From: a bacterium
Lineage (GTDB): Bacteria > Zixibacteria > MSB-5A5 > GN15 > FEB-12
Length of the DNA stretch: 11,677 nucleotides
Assembly: GCA_030668045.1 (NCBI GenBank)
Contig: DAOUUR010000031.1
Coordinates: 1-11,677 of the forward strand
Direction of reading: 5' to 3'
Shown here one piece after another: positions 1 to 7,668 of this stretch. Position 1 is the first letter of the stretch. Each line of letters begins with the position of its first letter. The notes under the pieces were generated by a model. It saw only the letters and a list, made by a program, of their open reading frames with translations, was not told where the DNA came from and did no database searches. The position numbers were made by a program, and so were the translations under genes.

Positions 1-1
1 C

Positions 2-736
2 CCCGAATTTCCGGAAACTCATCTAAATATCGGAACATGCTTCTTGAAAACCGGCGACCTTGACTCAGCTCGACATCATTTCAATCTTGAAAAACAATAC
101 CATCCCCTTCGGCACAAGAGCTACACTAATCTCGCATCGCTGTGCCTGATTAAAGGGCGCTACCAGGAGGCGGCAGATTTGGCCAGAGAGGCGATAAGTC
201 TCAGCCCATACGATCTCAACTCCAACCTCCTTCTCCTTCGTGCCACCAACGGTCTACCCGACTTCAGTGCCGACAGCCTTGCCTTGATCATTGCCTCAGC
301 GGCAAAGGCAACCAGCAATCACCCGACCTTATTGAACGAAGCGGCCACCATCGTGGCTAACCGAGGTTATCTCTCCGGCGCCCAGGATTTGTTATGGCGT
401 TCAATCGCTTCACCACCGCCCTCGATCGAAACTGATGATCTCGCTTTTGAAAGGGGCTTTCCCGAGCGCACCCTTATCAGAACAAAGACTGCTGCCCGAA
501 GCTACTATCAGCTTGGGTATATCGCCGGACTGGAAAACGACCCTGATTACGCCATGGAATACTCGCGACAAGCCGTCGCTCTGGATTCCAATCTTGTCGA
601 GGCCTACATAAACCTAATCTCTGCCCTCTCTGCCCTCAGGGACTATCACGCTGCTGATTCGGTCATCGCTATCGCTACCGACCGATTCGGCAACCACGAT
701 CTGATTCGTCAGTTGATCCTAAACCGTCACAAATAG
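2..736 (+). CDS. TPR-repeat protein, 3' part only (5' end outside window)
   Basis: The reading frame is open to the left edge of the window: bases 2-43 translate in frame without a stop and supply the first helix of a TPR unit (P-E-T-H-L-N-I-G-T). The TTG at 44 is therefore not the real start, and the gene is truncated by the window. The visible 244 residues contain TPR-like helical pairs at about 5-37, 38-71, 164-197 and 198-231, with the usual G/A-x-Y/F and A pattern (for example Y-T-N-L-A-S-L...Y-Q-E-A-A-D-L-A). A more degenerate helical stretch lies between them. No signal peptide or enzyme domain is visible in this part; those could lie upstream. TPRs are protein-interaction scaffolds, often attached to membrane or glycosyltransferase domains in large bacterial proteins. 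This is the only plus-strand gene, and it converges on the lipoprotein gene. The partner is unknown. Confidence 0.85.
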   Translation, partial: PEFPETHLNIGTCFLKTGDLDSARHHFNLEKQYHPLRHKSYTNLASLCLIKGRYQEAADLAREAISLSPYDLNSNLLLLRATNGLPDFSADSLALIIASAAKATSNHPTLLNEAATIVANRGYLSGAQDLLWRSIASPPPSIETDDLAFERGFPERTLIRTKTAARSYYQLGYIAGLENDPDYAMEYSRQAVALDSNLVEAYINLISALSALRDYHAADSVIAIATDRFGNHDLIRQLILNRHK

Positions 737-766
737 AAGAAGGGACCGACTCTCGTCGATCCCTTC
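731..766 (-). terminator. Probable Rho-independent terminator of the receptor/PorV/lipoprotein operon
   Basis: Bases 739-750 and 755-766 form a 12-bp stem around a 4-nt loop. In the minus-strand transcript the only non-Watson-Crick position is a U-G wobble and the loop is GAGA, a GNRA tetraloop. On the plus strand the same position is a C-A mismatch. Downstream on the minus strand comes a U-rich run (TTCTATTT, 738-731), whereas the plus strand has none. The hairpin lies 49 nt past the lipoprotein stop. The U-run overlaps the stop codon of the convergent TPR gene (734-736). The U-tract is imperfect, so efficiency is uncertain. Confidence 0.55.
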
Positions 767-814
767 AGTTATCGTCTCAAAACGCAGCATTGCAAACGCG
801 CGCCGCTGTCGATA

Positions 815-3061
815 CTAGCGGAGTTGTTGCTGCTCTTCCATCTGCCTCATCAAATCAACCTGCTCCGTCCTTCTCCTGACAAAATTGGCCTGAGCCTCTT
901 CAAGAGATATCCTGACCCGGGCATCTTTGTAGCGATCCACAACTGAGACATCCTGTGGAACATCAATTGGATAGAGCCAATTGATGACACTGTTGATCAA
1001 GACGTCGGAGCTGTCCTTGCCAAGCGATGGCGTGGTAAAATTGAAATGCACTGTCTTGAACTGGGTGGTAATATATCGATGAGCCACTGGTGAACCATCG
1101 AATATAAACTCGCTGCCAATCGGATGAGAGCTACCGTATATTGATGCATACAGATACATCACCTCCGTACCGAAGGCACGCGACGACCAGTTCACTTCAG
1201 GCATTACCGGAAGCTCCGGACGCCATCGATGCCACAATGTGGACGTTTCATCTCCCCAACGATGCAAGCTGTGCAACCGAGCCGAGTCGATCGATACGTC
1301 CGGCCACCGCGTCTGATCCATACTATATGCACCAACAAAGTCGGCAGGATTGTTTGGGAAGTAATCACAGGAATCATTCCGCATGTTGCCTACCCATCCG
1401 GAATACGCCTGCCCAACTACGCCAAAATAGTGAGTAAAATCAGCGGGGACACCATTGTTGAAGCTGGAGCAGTCGACGGTACCCGTACCGCCAATAAGGA
1501 GACATCTTGCCGTCACCCAAACATTAACCCCGGCATCAATTGCAGTATAGACCGCACCCGACTTCGTGTGGAAATCCTGATGTTTGACATCGTCGGCATA
1601 GATGATCACAACCTTATGCTTGAGCAATTCAACAAGGCGCGGCAAGATGTAGCCCGGACGCAAATAGTCCTTTGACTGTCGACGGAACGGACTGTCATCA
1701 ATATCATTGATTTGCGTTGTATCAAAGAGGTCAAGACCAGTCGGAAGATCCAGATCAGTCCGAGAATCCGCCCACGTCTGAACCTGATTGTACCAGTATG
1801 CCTTCGCCACATCATTGTCGTAGATAACAGTATAACGCCTACTGCCGGCGAACGTATAGTCAATCACACAAATCTCACGTTCGTGTGCCGGGTTGATTAC
1901 AGTAAACGTCCTGAAGGCGGGAGCCAGATCAGCTACACCAGCATCGTCCCTACTTCGTACCTGGAAGAGATAGTACATCTCAATTGTCGTATCAATAATG
2001 GCTGAGCTTTCAAAATATCTACCATAGACATCAAAGATAGTATCTGCAACATCCGAGACCCAGGGATTGACACCGTCGCCTGAGCTATCCGCCACACGGT
2101 AAAGGTCCTCAGTTAGTATCTCTGTACGGAAATACGGTTCTAAGCCTCCGAATGCATTCGTCTCGGTACTATCGGTAACAAACACGGTGTCACACTCAAT
2201 GGTCTGAGTCTCTCCTAAAAAGAATGTATCACAGCGAACAACTGTGTCACCCAGATTGAATATTTGAGCATCGCTGGTTACATACACCTGGGATATATAA
2301 AGAGAGTCGAGGCCGGGCGGAGCTCCAACACTGTCCGCGCCGTAGAACTCATCTGCGGTGTACGGGCCGAACAGCTTCCATTCGTACTCAAATGGAGGAG
2401 GATCAGAAGGATAATCAATCGGATCAGTCCCATACCAGGCAACTTTGACGCCCGTAATCACACCACCCGCAGTCTCAGCATTAACAAACGGCGAATCAAG
2501 AGCGATTCCCCACATCACGGTTTGCGGCGGATTGTCTATACGCGAGAAGAGTCGACTTGCAATATCACTTGCCGCGCCCTCGGTATCAAAAGCCTGAATA
2601 AAGACATACTGAGGCACAGAAGTGTTGACCGGATCATCAAGATCTGCCGACATCTGAACGATCCCACTGGTGCGAGGATCAGCCGCCGTTGGATCAACAT
2701 CAAGATAGACCCAGGCATCGGAGGTGATCGCAGCAGTATACGTCTCGACCCATGGAACTTCCGGGTCAGGCGGACCGCCCAACGTCGCGGTGATTTCCTC
2801 AACCGTCGCTATGTGGTAACGGAAGTAATCAATCTGGCCGTCTTCATCGCTGCCATACCAGTAAATCATTGGATTCCTGGAAAACTCCTGTCCTTCCGGA
2901 GGTATATTGACAAAATACACAACAGGCTTGATGTTCCCGGTAATCTCTCCGTCAAGCGTGTCAGTACAACTGGAGAAGATCAGCAAGGCCGCTGGCAAGA
3001 CCAGCGCCACAAGAAGGGCCAGAGAAATGGTCGATTTTTTAAACACTATTTTAGTAATCAT
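815..3061 (-). CDS. Large lipoprotein with FN3-like repeats and a Rossmann/glutamine-amidotransferase-like C-terminal domain
   Basis: The protein has 748 residues from the ATG at 3061. This start is chosen because it follows a purine-rich AGGGAAAGAAG and gives a compact signal peptide. ATG 3079 (overlapping the PorV-like stop as TGATG) and TTG 3082 are alternatives. Residues 1-32 are a lipoprotein signal: basic N-region, long Leu/Val/Ala core, and IFSSC with the lipidated Cys at 32. Two FN3-like beta segments follow. The first is at about 40-175, with a Y-W-Y-G-S-D-E-D-G-Q-I-D-Y motif at 66-78. The second, at about 180-390, is longer. Residues about 395-705 look like an alpha/beta domain: strand I-C-V-I-D-Y (397-402), K-V-V-I-I-Y-A-D-D (483-491), then A-G-V-N-V-W-V-T-A-R (510-519), and an ending resembling ThuA/DUF4350-like amidotransferase folds. 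No catalytic Cys-His-Glu triad was identified, so a binding or structural role is possible. The last 30 residues are charged and probably helical. It is the final gene of the operon and is probably outer-membrane anchored. Confidence 0.75.
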   Translation of the reverse strand: MITKIVFKKSTISLALLVALVLPAALLIFSSCTDTLDGEITGNIKPVVYFVNIPPEGQEFSRNPMIYWYGSDEDGQIDYFRYHIATVEEITATLGGPPDPEVPWVETYTAAITSDAWVYLDVDPTAADPRTSGIVQMSADLDDPVNTSVPQYVFIQAFDTEGAASDIASRLFSRIDNPPQTVMWGIALDSPFVNAETAGGVITGVKVAWYGTDPIDYPSDPPPFEYEWKLFGPYTADEFYGADSVGAPPGLDSLYISQVYVTSDAQIFNLGDTVVRCDTFFLGETQTIECDTVFVTDSTETNAFGGLEPYFRTEILTEDLYRVADSSGDGVNPWVSDVADTIFDVYGRYFESSAIIDTTIEMYYLFQVRSRDDAGVADLAPAFRTFTVINPAHEREICVIDYTFAGSRRYTVIYDNDVAKAYWYNQVQTWADSRTDLDLPTGLDLFDTTQINDIDDSPFRRQSKDYLRPGYILPRLVELLKHKVVIIYADDVKHQDFHTKSGAVYTAIDAGVNVWVTARCLLIGGTGTVDCSSFNNGVPADFTHYFGVVGQAYSGWVGNMRNDSCDYFPNNPADFVGAYSMDQTRWPDVSIDSARLHSLHRWGDETSTLWHRWRPELPVMPEVNWSSRAFGTEVMYLYASIYGSSHPIGSEFIFDGSPVAHRYITTQFKTVHFNFTTPSLGKDSSDVLINSVINWLYPIDVPQDVSVVDRYKDARVRISLEEAQANFVRRRTEQVDLMRQMEEQQQLR

Positions 3062-3078
3062 ATCTTCTTTCCCTGCCA

Positions 3079-4071
3079 TCAAAAGGCCAGCCTCATTGTG
3101 AAACGGTGAATCTGATTAAGGATACCAAAATCCTGAAAGGCATAGTCAAAGCCGATCTCCCGATCCTCACCAAAAGGAAGCCTAAGGCCGCCGCCGGCAG
3201 TCAATCCATCTTCATCATAATTGAAGCGACCGCCGCCGCGCAGAATAAAGCGTTCCTTATATATGTACTCCATCCCAGCGTTATACTTCTCAAGATTATC
3301 CGAAGGATGCGAACCTTCAGCGGCGAGTGATAACAGATGATCACCGCCCTCCAGAACATTGATACAGCTACCAAATTTAAAGTTGATAGGCAACGGATAG
3401 GGTGTCTCAATAAACTTCATGTCCGGTCCAAAATTCATAATCACCATGGCAATCTTGAAATTCCGGAATCCGGTATCATAGATCGTACCTACATCGGCCG
3501 ACCACCCATTGGCGCTGTAATTGTGCACAAACTCGCCGATCCACTTGAAACTGAAACCGATCGAGAAACGGTCAGTCAAATACCGACCATAGCTGAATGC
3601 GACGGCGAAATCGTTGTAAGTGAAAGTTTGACCGGTCCCTTCCTGAGTGCCACGCTCATATGTACGCACAATCATGTCACCGGAGAAAAGTCCGTACGCG
3701 GACACTCCTATGACACCACCGATTGCTTCCAGCGGCATGCCAATGGCTCCGAAGTTGTAGCTCACGTCAGCCGGCATCTGGATATGAGTCGCCATAATCT
3801 CACGCCCGTACAGAGCAGTTAGACCCGCCGGATTGTAGTAGACAGATGCCAGATCGTCCGAAAGTGCCGTAAAAGCTTCTGCCATCCCCATGGCGCGAGC
3901 GGACACTCCCAACTCAAGGAACTGAGCCCCGGTCGTTCCAACCTTGGCCTGCCCCATGACTGAGCCGGGTAACACCGCCAGACATATACAAGTAATGGCA
4001 GTTGAAACCAACACCCTGCCGGCATTGGCTCGGCGCCTATGCCTATGTAGTCGATTTGCCTTTAAAAACAT
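3079..4071 (-). CDS. PorV/PorQ-family outer-membrane beta-barrel protein
   Basis: The protein has 330 residues, with ATG 4071 preceded by GAGG at 5-nt spacing. The N-terminus is an unusually basic region (RLHRHRRR) followed by a hydrophobic core and likely signal-peptidase cleavage near the V-M-G-Q-A segment at about residues 38-42. The family hallmark follows directly: G-A-Q-F-L-E-L-G-V-S-A-R-A-M-G-M-A-E-A-F, then L-S-D-D-L-A-S-V-Y-Y-N-P-A-G-L, the signature of the PorV/PorQ (FadL-like) family. The remainder alternates as beta-strands and ends in a terminal Phe, as outer-membrane barrels do. Known members include PorV, the T9SS shuttle that binds cargo C-terminal domains, but the family is large and many members have no assigned role. 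The gene lies 57 nt after the receptor and its TGA overlaps a possible start of the lipoprotein. A structural partner of the receptor or a secretion role are both possible; the sequence does not choose between them. Confidence 0.85.
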   Translation of the reverse strand: MFLKANRLHRHRRRANAGRVLVSTAITCICLAVLPGSVMGQAKVGTTGAQFLELGVSARAMGMAEAFTALSDDLASVYYNPAGLTALYGREIMATHIQMPADVSYNFGAIGMPLEAIGGVIGVSAYGLFSGDMIVRTYERGTQEGTGQTFTYNDFAVAFSYGRYLTDRFSIGFSFKWIGEFVHNYSANGWSADVGTIYDTGFRNFKIAMVIMNFGPDMKFIETPYPLPINFKFGSCINVLEGGDHLLSLAAEGSHPSDNLEKYNAGMEYIYKERFILRGGGRFNYDEDGLTAGGGLRLPFGEDREIGFDYAFQDFGILNQIHRFTMRLAF

Positions 4072-4129
4072 GATGTCCTCATATTCTATTGCTGTTCTTA
4101 TATCTCCAATTTAATCAAGACCGCCGGGA

Positions 4130-7100
4130 CTAAATGCTGACCTCAAGACCCACACGGATCTGTCGGCCGTAATCCCAGTTAGCGGGGTTATAATCGTATG
4201 GCGTACCGCCCCGCAGAACACCACTGATGTTCTGCTGAGTATCGGCTCGACCGGTGTTAGTATAGACACCTATCACGTTGCGACTGTCGAAAATGTTCTC
4301 GACCCAAAAAATGAAACTATAATCTAAACCGGCCAGCTTGAAGTCCTTGGTGAAGCGAGCATCGAACGTCACAATCGACGGCATCCGCATTGAGTTGGTG
4401 GCCAGGTCCTCTCCTGTCTGCGCCGTTACGTTCGGGAACGAACGATCCGGTGTAAACGGACGACCACTTTCAATAAACGTCTCGAGACTGAGTGACCAGC
4501 CATTCGGAATCGGTAGACCAAAGAGACGTGGTTTGACGGTACTCGGTATGAAAATCTGAAGGTTTGACTTCAAGGCATGGCGAACATCATTATTCAGCGG
4601 CGACTCTGCCAGCGGTTCACGAGAAAGTTCGAAGTCCGACTGGTAGTTCTCGTTTGTCTGCGACGCCTTGCCAAAAGCAAAAGCATAAACGTAGGAGACC
4701 ATTCCGTTGACATAACCACCGCCGCGTTTCTCAAGTGTAACCTCAACGCCCCGACTGCGGCCATAATCACTGTTGCGGTACTGCTGACGGGTCAAGCCAG
4801 CAACATGAACACTGGCAGCGTTGACCTTGTCAAACTCGTCCTTAAAGTAGCCGGAGAAGTCAATCGAGTAGTAGTCAGACATCGCATACTTGACACCAAA
4901 CGAGTATTGAACCGTTTTCTGATAATCAAGATTGTAGTTTCCAACAACCGTATTCTGATTCACCGAAGCCGTGTTCCGAGCATACATATAGCGCAGTGCC
5001 GGTAGCTGGAAGAAGTGACCGTAGTTGAAGTGCACCTTGGCCTTATCGGAGATCGGATAGGAGAAGCCTATGCGCGGTGATATCTTCTGGCGATCGCCCT
5101 CAATTATTCCCGAACCAAGATCGTCATCTTTGGCAATATCTACCAGTTTGTAGCGATCCTGAATGAAGAAATCCCAGCGTATCCCAAGCGATGCAATCAT
5201 CGAACCATACTCGATCTTGTCACGCACATACACTGTTCCACCCCACGGTTTGTATGCAAACATATCGCGGAAAGAACCGCGATCAGGATAGACGCCCCCG
5301 TCGGAGCGACCAGTGTAGGCCGCGTAAGGTCTCTCTATCTCTTCATAGGTGAAGTCGTCCTGCTTCATAGCAAATCCACCTTTGAGTTCATGCTTGCCAA
5401 TTTGCCAGAATAACTTCAATTCACCTCGAACGGTCTTCGTTTCTCGTCGATGCCATGTTGCATCGGTACTCCAGGACATCGGGTCATAGAAGGTGGATTG
5501 ACTACCTCCATCCCAGATGCCATTGCCGTTAGTGTCTTTGAAGGGTTCACCCTGATCATACTGGTTGTTCGGACGGTCAAAAATGCCGTTGCCATTGCGA
5601 TCGACATATGGCGTGCCTATTGTCCACTCAGAGTATGGACCGTCATATATGCCATTATGGTTGAAATCCATGTTATTGGCGTCACGTGACCTTATAAAGA
5701 CATCAATTCCCAGTTCGTACCAACCATTCTGATTGATATCTAAGAACGGCTCGCCGATTACCGAGTCGCCATCGGTGTAAGGCTCCGGATTGCGCTGGGC
5801 AATATGGGAGACACGATCTTCATCCAGAAGCCCGTTACCGTTCTTGTCATGGAGGTAATCGCCTGCGTCCCAACGGCCGTTACCATTGATATCAACAAAC
5901 GGCTCTCCTTCGAGAAAATCTTGGTAACCATTATTGTTGAAACGGAAATCGGATGGACTTCCTTCACCGCCCTGAATGTTCTGCTCTATCTGAAATTCTC
6001 CGTAAGTATAACGTGGCCCGGAAAAATCGTCTCCGTAAACAGCAGTGTCTGGAAAGAGATTGATTATCGGCTCGGGAGCATCATAGACCCCGTTGTTATT
6101 GCGATCTTCATAGCTTTCCCACTCATAGTCAAACCGAAAGTCCGACGGATCCAAACCGTGACCCGGATTTTCAGGATCACCCGGCCTATGAGTCAAGGCA
6201 TTTCTTGAGTAAGAGAGTACCAGCTCGTAATTCATGCGCTTGGTAACAGCCTGTGATATTTCAAGCGACAGCGACTCCCAGTTGCTCTCCTGTACCGGAG
6301 CAGTGGCAGCACTGTAGCGGTAGTTCCAATAATCTTCGCCGTAGGGACGGTATGTAAACATCGTGCTGTTCGACTGCGATTTCTTGTACGAAAGAATGCA
6401 TCTCATGTTCTGACGAGGACGGAACTTAAAATTGGCCATCCAGTAGTAGTCATTGAGCCGACGCTCTGGAATATCTATACCAAACAAATTGAAAGAACCG
6501 TAGTCACGGCGCGTTTCCGGTGTGTCGTAGCGTTCAAACTGGAAAATGCCATCACTCTTGTCAACCTCGGCATACAGGAAATATGTAAATTCCTTATCCT
6601 CAAGGAAATTCAGGCCAAGAGCCGGAAGTATCTTGTTGGTGAGTATCGGATCGGGACCCTTCAGCGTGAAACGAAGATAGTCGTTATTACGCGAATATTT
6701 ATTCAATGCCTTGTTACCAAAGTCATCTGTTATGAACTGTATGTTCAAACTCGTGTTGTCCTTGGAACCGGTCTGAGTTGTAATTTTGATGATTCCGGAA
6801 AGGGCATCACCATACTCCGGATCGAACCCGTCCTTGATCACCGTGAATTCCTGAATAGAACCGGAGACCAGAGACAGATTGGCGCCGGCCGCCTGACCCA
6901 GTCCGCCCAACGGATCGCCCAGCGGCACACCGTCCACGATGTAGGAAATCTCACCAGCTCGGCCACCACGAACAAAAACCTCTCCGGAAGCATTGGTAAC
7001 AACACCAGCCACCTGAGTCAGCAACTCATCGACACTGGTAACCGGCATTGATTCGATGATCTCCCTGGAAATCGTCATCTGATTGGCCGTAACGAAACGA

Positions 7101-7492
7101 TCGATCACATCCCGCTCACCCTTGACAACGATCTTTTCATCCAACTCTGTCACCTTCTGAGACATCTCCTTGGAAACCTCGGTGGTGACATCAGCCTGTA
7201 CAGATACATCGGTCACTTCGATCGTGTTGTACTCGATATGTGATATCCTGACAGTATATTTGCCAGGTTCCATCTGGTAGATGATGTAGTGGCCTTCCAG
7301 GTCGGTGAGCGCTCCCGAGGTCGTTCCAACAATCATGACCGAAGCCGACATGATTGGCTCCCCGGTTTCAGTATCCACCAACGTACCCTTGATCTTTCCG
7401 GTGGCCGCCGAGAACACATTTAATGGCAGAATTGCCAAACCAATGGCTATAACTAACGCTAACCTGAGAAGCTTCCCGCGACTTGCTGACAT
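4130..7492 (-). CDS. TonB-dependent receptor with carboxypeptidase-regulatory-like domain and long Asp/Asn-rich insertion
   Basis: The protein has 1120 residues; ATG 7492 follows GAGGAG at 8-nt spacing. Residues 1-30 are a signal peptide. About 33-105 is a CarboxypepD_reg-like beta-sandwich (K-I-K-G-T-L-V-D-T-E-T-G-E-P-I). A possible TonB-box-like segment E-K-I-V-V-K-G lies at 119-125. The plug covers about 138-242, with V-F-V-R-G-G-R-A-G-E-I-S-Y-I-V-D-G-V-P and G-F-D-P-E-Y-G-D-A-L-S-G-I-I. The barrel runs to the C-terminus and includes a V-E-N-I-F-D-S motif near 1064-1070. A roughly 250-residue stretch (about 435-685) interrupts the barrel and holds eight DxNxNGxxD-like loops. The C-terminal residue is Ile rather than the usual aromatic. 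Receptors of this class take up substrates across the outer membrane using TonB energy; the substrate here cannot be read from sequence. It is the first gene of the operon with the PorV-like barrel and lipoprotein. SusC-type glycan uptake is an alternative, but no SusD-like gene is seen. Confidence 0.92.
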   Translation of the reverse strand: MSASRGKLLRLALVIAIGLAILPLNVFSAATGKIKGTLVDTETGEPIMSASVMIVGTTSGALTDLEGHYIIYQMEPGKYTVRISHIEYNTIEVTDVSVQADVTTEVSKEMSQKVTELDEKIVVKGERDVIDRFVTANQMTISREIIESMPVTSVDELLTQVAGVVTNASGEVFVRGGRAGEISYIVDGVPLGDPLGGLGQAAGANLSLVSGSIQEFTVIKDGFDPEYGDALSGIIKITTQTGSKDNTSLNIQFITDDFGNKALNKYSRNNDYLRFTLKGPDPILTNKILPALGLNFLEDKEFTYFLYAEVDKSDGIFQFERYDTPETRRDYGSFNLFGIDIPERRLNDYYWMANFKFRPRQNMRCILSYKKSQSNSTMFTYRPYGEDYWNYRYSAATAPVQESNWESLSLEISQAVTKRMNYELVLSYSRNALTHRPGDPENPGHGLDPSDFRFDYEWESYEDRNNNGVYDAPEPIINLFPDTAVYGDDFSGPRYTYGEFQIEQNIQGGEGSPSDFRFNNNGYQDFLEGEPFVDINGNGRWDAGDYLHDKNGNGLLDEDRVSHIAQRNPEPYTDGDSVIGEPFLDINQNGWYELGIDVFIRSRDANNMDFNHNGIYDGPYSEWTIGTPYVDRNGNGIFDRPNNQYDQGEPFKDTNGNGIWDGGSQSTFYDPMSWSTDATWHRRETKTVRGELKLFWQIGKHELKGGFAMKQDDFTYEEIERPYAAYTGRSDGGVYPDRGSFRDMFAYKPWGGTVYVRDKIEYGSMIASLGIRWDFFIQDRYKLVDIAKDDDLGSGIIEGDRQKISPRIGFSYPISDKAKVHFNYGHFFQLPALRYMYARNTASVNQNTVVGNYNLDYQKTVQYSFGVKYAMSDYYSIDFSGYFKDEFDKVNAASVHVAGLTRQQYRNSDYGRSRGVEVTLEKRGGGYVNGMVSYVYAFAFGKASQTNENYQSDFELSREPLAESPLNNDVRHALKSNLQIFIPSTVKPRLFGLPIPNGWSLSLETFIESGRPFTPDRSFPNVTAQTGEDLATNSMRMPSIVTFDARFTKDFKLAGLDYSFIFWVENIFDSRNVIGVYTNTGRADTQQNISGVLRGGTPYDYNPANWDYGRQIRVGLEVSI
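5510..6106 (-). repeat. Cluster of eight DxNxNGxxD-like putative calcium-binding loops inside the receptor
   Basis: In the receptor (residues 463-661), loops start at 463 (DRNNNGVYD), about 518 (degenerate, FNNNGYQD), 534 (DINGNGRWD), 549 (DKNGNGLLD), 585 (DINQNGWYE), 609 (DFNHNGIYD), 631 (DRNGNGIFD) and 653 (DTNGNGIWD). Four sit in a longer unit G-E/T-P-F/Y-x-D-x-N-x-N-G, and the last three are evenly spaced at 22 residues. Such Asp/Asn/Gly loops resemble EF-hand, dockerin and thrombospondin type 3 calcium loops. Calcium binding and extracellular position are inferred. Confidence 0.8.
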
Positions 7493-7500
7493 TATCTTAT

Positions 7501-7521
7501 CTCCTCGTACGATCTACGTAC
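7501..7521 (-). promoter_or_regulatory. Strong Shine-Dalgarno of the receptor gene with an abutting small hairpin
   Basis: GAGGAG (7506-7501) lies 8 nt before ATG 7492 and decides the receptor start. Directly 5' of it in the transcript, GTACG (7521-7517) and CGTAC (7511-7507) can form a 5-bp stem with a 5-nt loop that ends exactly at the Shine-Dalgarno. The ribosome site is clear. Any effect of the hairpin is conjecture. Confidence 0.6.
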
Positions 7522-7559
7522 TCTTTTTCCCGACTGAATCCTGAATGGAGAAGTTGAGC

Positions 7560-7574
7560 GCATTTGGTGCACCA
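7560..7574 (-). promoter_or_regulatory. Weak sigma-54-like promoter candidate overlapping a 10-bp palindrome
   Basis: The minus-strand sequence TGGTGCACCAAATGC has the GG-N10-GC spacing of sigma-54 promoters and shares TGG, C and TGC with the TGGCACG-N4-TTGC consensus, with several mismatches. Transcription would begin near 7548, giving a leader of about 56 nt before the receptor. Its first ten bases are a perfect palindrome (TGGTGCACCA, 7565-7574), which could instead be an operator. GG-N10-GC alone is expected by chance about once in a gap this long. Confidence 0.2.
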
Positions 7575-7633
7575 GAGGACAGCATCGCTCTCACAACATA
7601 CCTGACCGAGACACTAACCAAAAAAAATCGTTC

Positions 7634-7668
7634 CCAACCTTACCAATCGTATATGTTTACCAACCTTA
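7634..7668. repeat. Pair of 9-bp direct repeats upstream of the receptor operon
   Basis: CCAACCTTA occurs at 7634-7642 and again at 7660-7668, 26 bp apart (about 2.5 helical turns). A shorter TACCAA also recurs at 7641-7646 and 7658-7663. The position, about 170 bp before the receptor start, suits a regulator binding site, but the repeats are short enough to be chance. Confidence 0.3.

Noticed and set aside
44..46. TTG as start of the TPR gene
   Set aside because: The frame is open upstream to the window edge and encodes the first helix of a TPR unit, so the gene starts outside the window.
2264..3109. Plus-strand ORF of 281 codons
   Set aside because: It is entirely antisense to the lipoprotein gene (and the tip of the PorV-like gene), and its Arg/Ile-rich composition is typical of a shadow frame.
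5510..6106. CRISPR-like or DNA-level tandem repeat
   Set aside because: The repetition is at the protein level (Asp-Asn-Gly loops); the DNA copies are degenerate and unevenly spaced.
7620..7627. Run of eight A (T on the minus strand) as a terminator
   Set aside because: No stem-loop precedes it in either orientation.
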